A stretch of DNA of 64,000 nucleotides from Strongylocentrotus droebachiensis (lineage: Eukaryota > Echinodermata > Echinoidea > Camarodonta > Strongylocentrotidae): NCBI GenBank assembly GCA_035222895.1, contig JAVYIG010004955.1:83766-147765 (forward strand), written 5' to 3'. Shown one piece after another: positions 63,841 through 64,000 of this stretch; within the stretch, counting starts at the first letter, position 1, and each line of letters starts with the position of its first letter. The notes below the pieces were generated by a model, which worked only from the letters and a program-made list of their open reading frames with translations, did no database searches and was not told the origin of the DNA. A program made the translations under genes and the position numbers.

Positions 63841-64000
63841 ATTCAATACCGTATGAGAATCGCACTGATCGTAATAAGACAAGATATTCCGTACACGCAT
63901 CATTATACCCATCAAAAAATTCCTATAAAGAATATGGTCTGCCTGATTGTACATCCAATTTCACAGCATCATTTGAATGGAGGCCTTATAAATATATCTC

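Larger units (their letters stand above)
57553..64000. other. Non-coding DNA, right block 2
   Basis: About 6.4 kb dominated by polypurine (58858-59035) and polypyrimidine (59735-60000, 62848-62878, 63794-63840) tracts. It also has a 62-bp tandem duplication (61206-61320), a 29-bp imperfect direct repeat (62602-62630 and 62753-62781), and G- or C-rich repeat-like debris at 60785-60850 and 63051-63330. No gene recognised. Confidence 0.5.

Noticed and set aside
1-64000. CRISPR arrays, prokaryotic defence or secondary-metabolite clusters
   Set aside because: No regularly spaced repeats with unique spacers and no operon-like frames. Exon/intron structure and repeat content are metazoan.

Overview
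This is a eukaryotic (metazoan) genomic window. It is AT-rich, almost entirely non-coding, and full of microsatellites, homopolymer G/C tracts and decayed mobile elements. It shows no bacterial operons, Shine-Dalgarno-led genes or phage genes. The style fits an echinoderm, most likely sea-urchin-like: poly-C/poly-G ended repeats, frequent 'aggcctac' words, tRNA-derived SINE fragments, and a single-copy style gene with symmetric phase 1-1 exons. The species assignment is inference.

Only one protein-coding gene can be recognised. It lies at the left edge on the minus strand and is the extracellular part of a THSD1-like (thrombospondin type-1 domain-containing protein 1) receptor. A 1005-bp exon (2041-1037) encodes the whole membrane-distal beta-sandwich region with eight cysteines. 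A 676-bp intron follows, then a 183-bp exon (360-178) encoding one thrombospondin type-1 repeat. Both exons are phase 1-1 and join in frame. The signal-peptide exon must lie to the right of 2041, and the transmembrane/cytoplasmic exons to the left of position 1, outside the window.

The other ~62 kb (2042-64000) is 5' of the recognised exons on the gene's strand. It is THSD1-like intron 1, upstream DNA, or both, and I find no exon in it that I can assign confidently. Structures supported by the sequence are: (i) a ~0.9-kb PIF/Harbinger-like foldback element with 34-bp terminal inverted repeats and TAA target duplications (12094-12996), carrying a 156-bp hAT-like MITE with an 8-bp target duplication nested inside it (12451-12606); (ii) a second hAT-like non-autonomous element with a perfect 8-bp target duplication and internal G-run repeats (46340-46816); (iii) three tRNA-derived SINE-like sequences, all on the minus strand; (iv) an apparently uncharacterised ~180-bp dispersed repeat present twice in opposite orientation (6530-6709 and 29044-29226); (v) several local duplications, including a perfect 29-bp direct repeat; and (vi) long polypurine/polypyrimidine tracts concentrated in the right half.

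A CpG-bearing block at 35830-36090 has promoter-like motifs and a possible 17-codon first exon. It is the best, still weak, candidate for a second transcription unit. I see no CRISPR, defence island, rRNA or intact tRNA gene.
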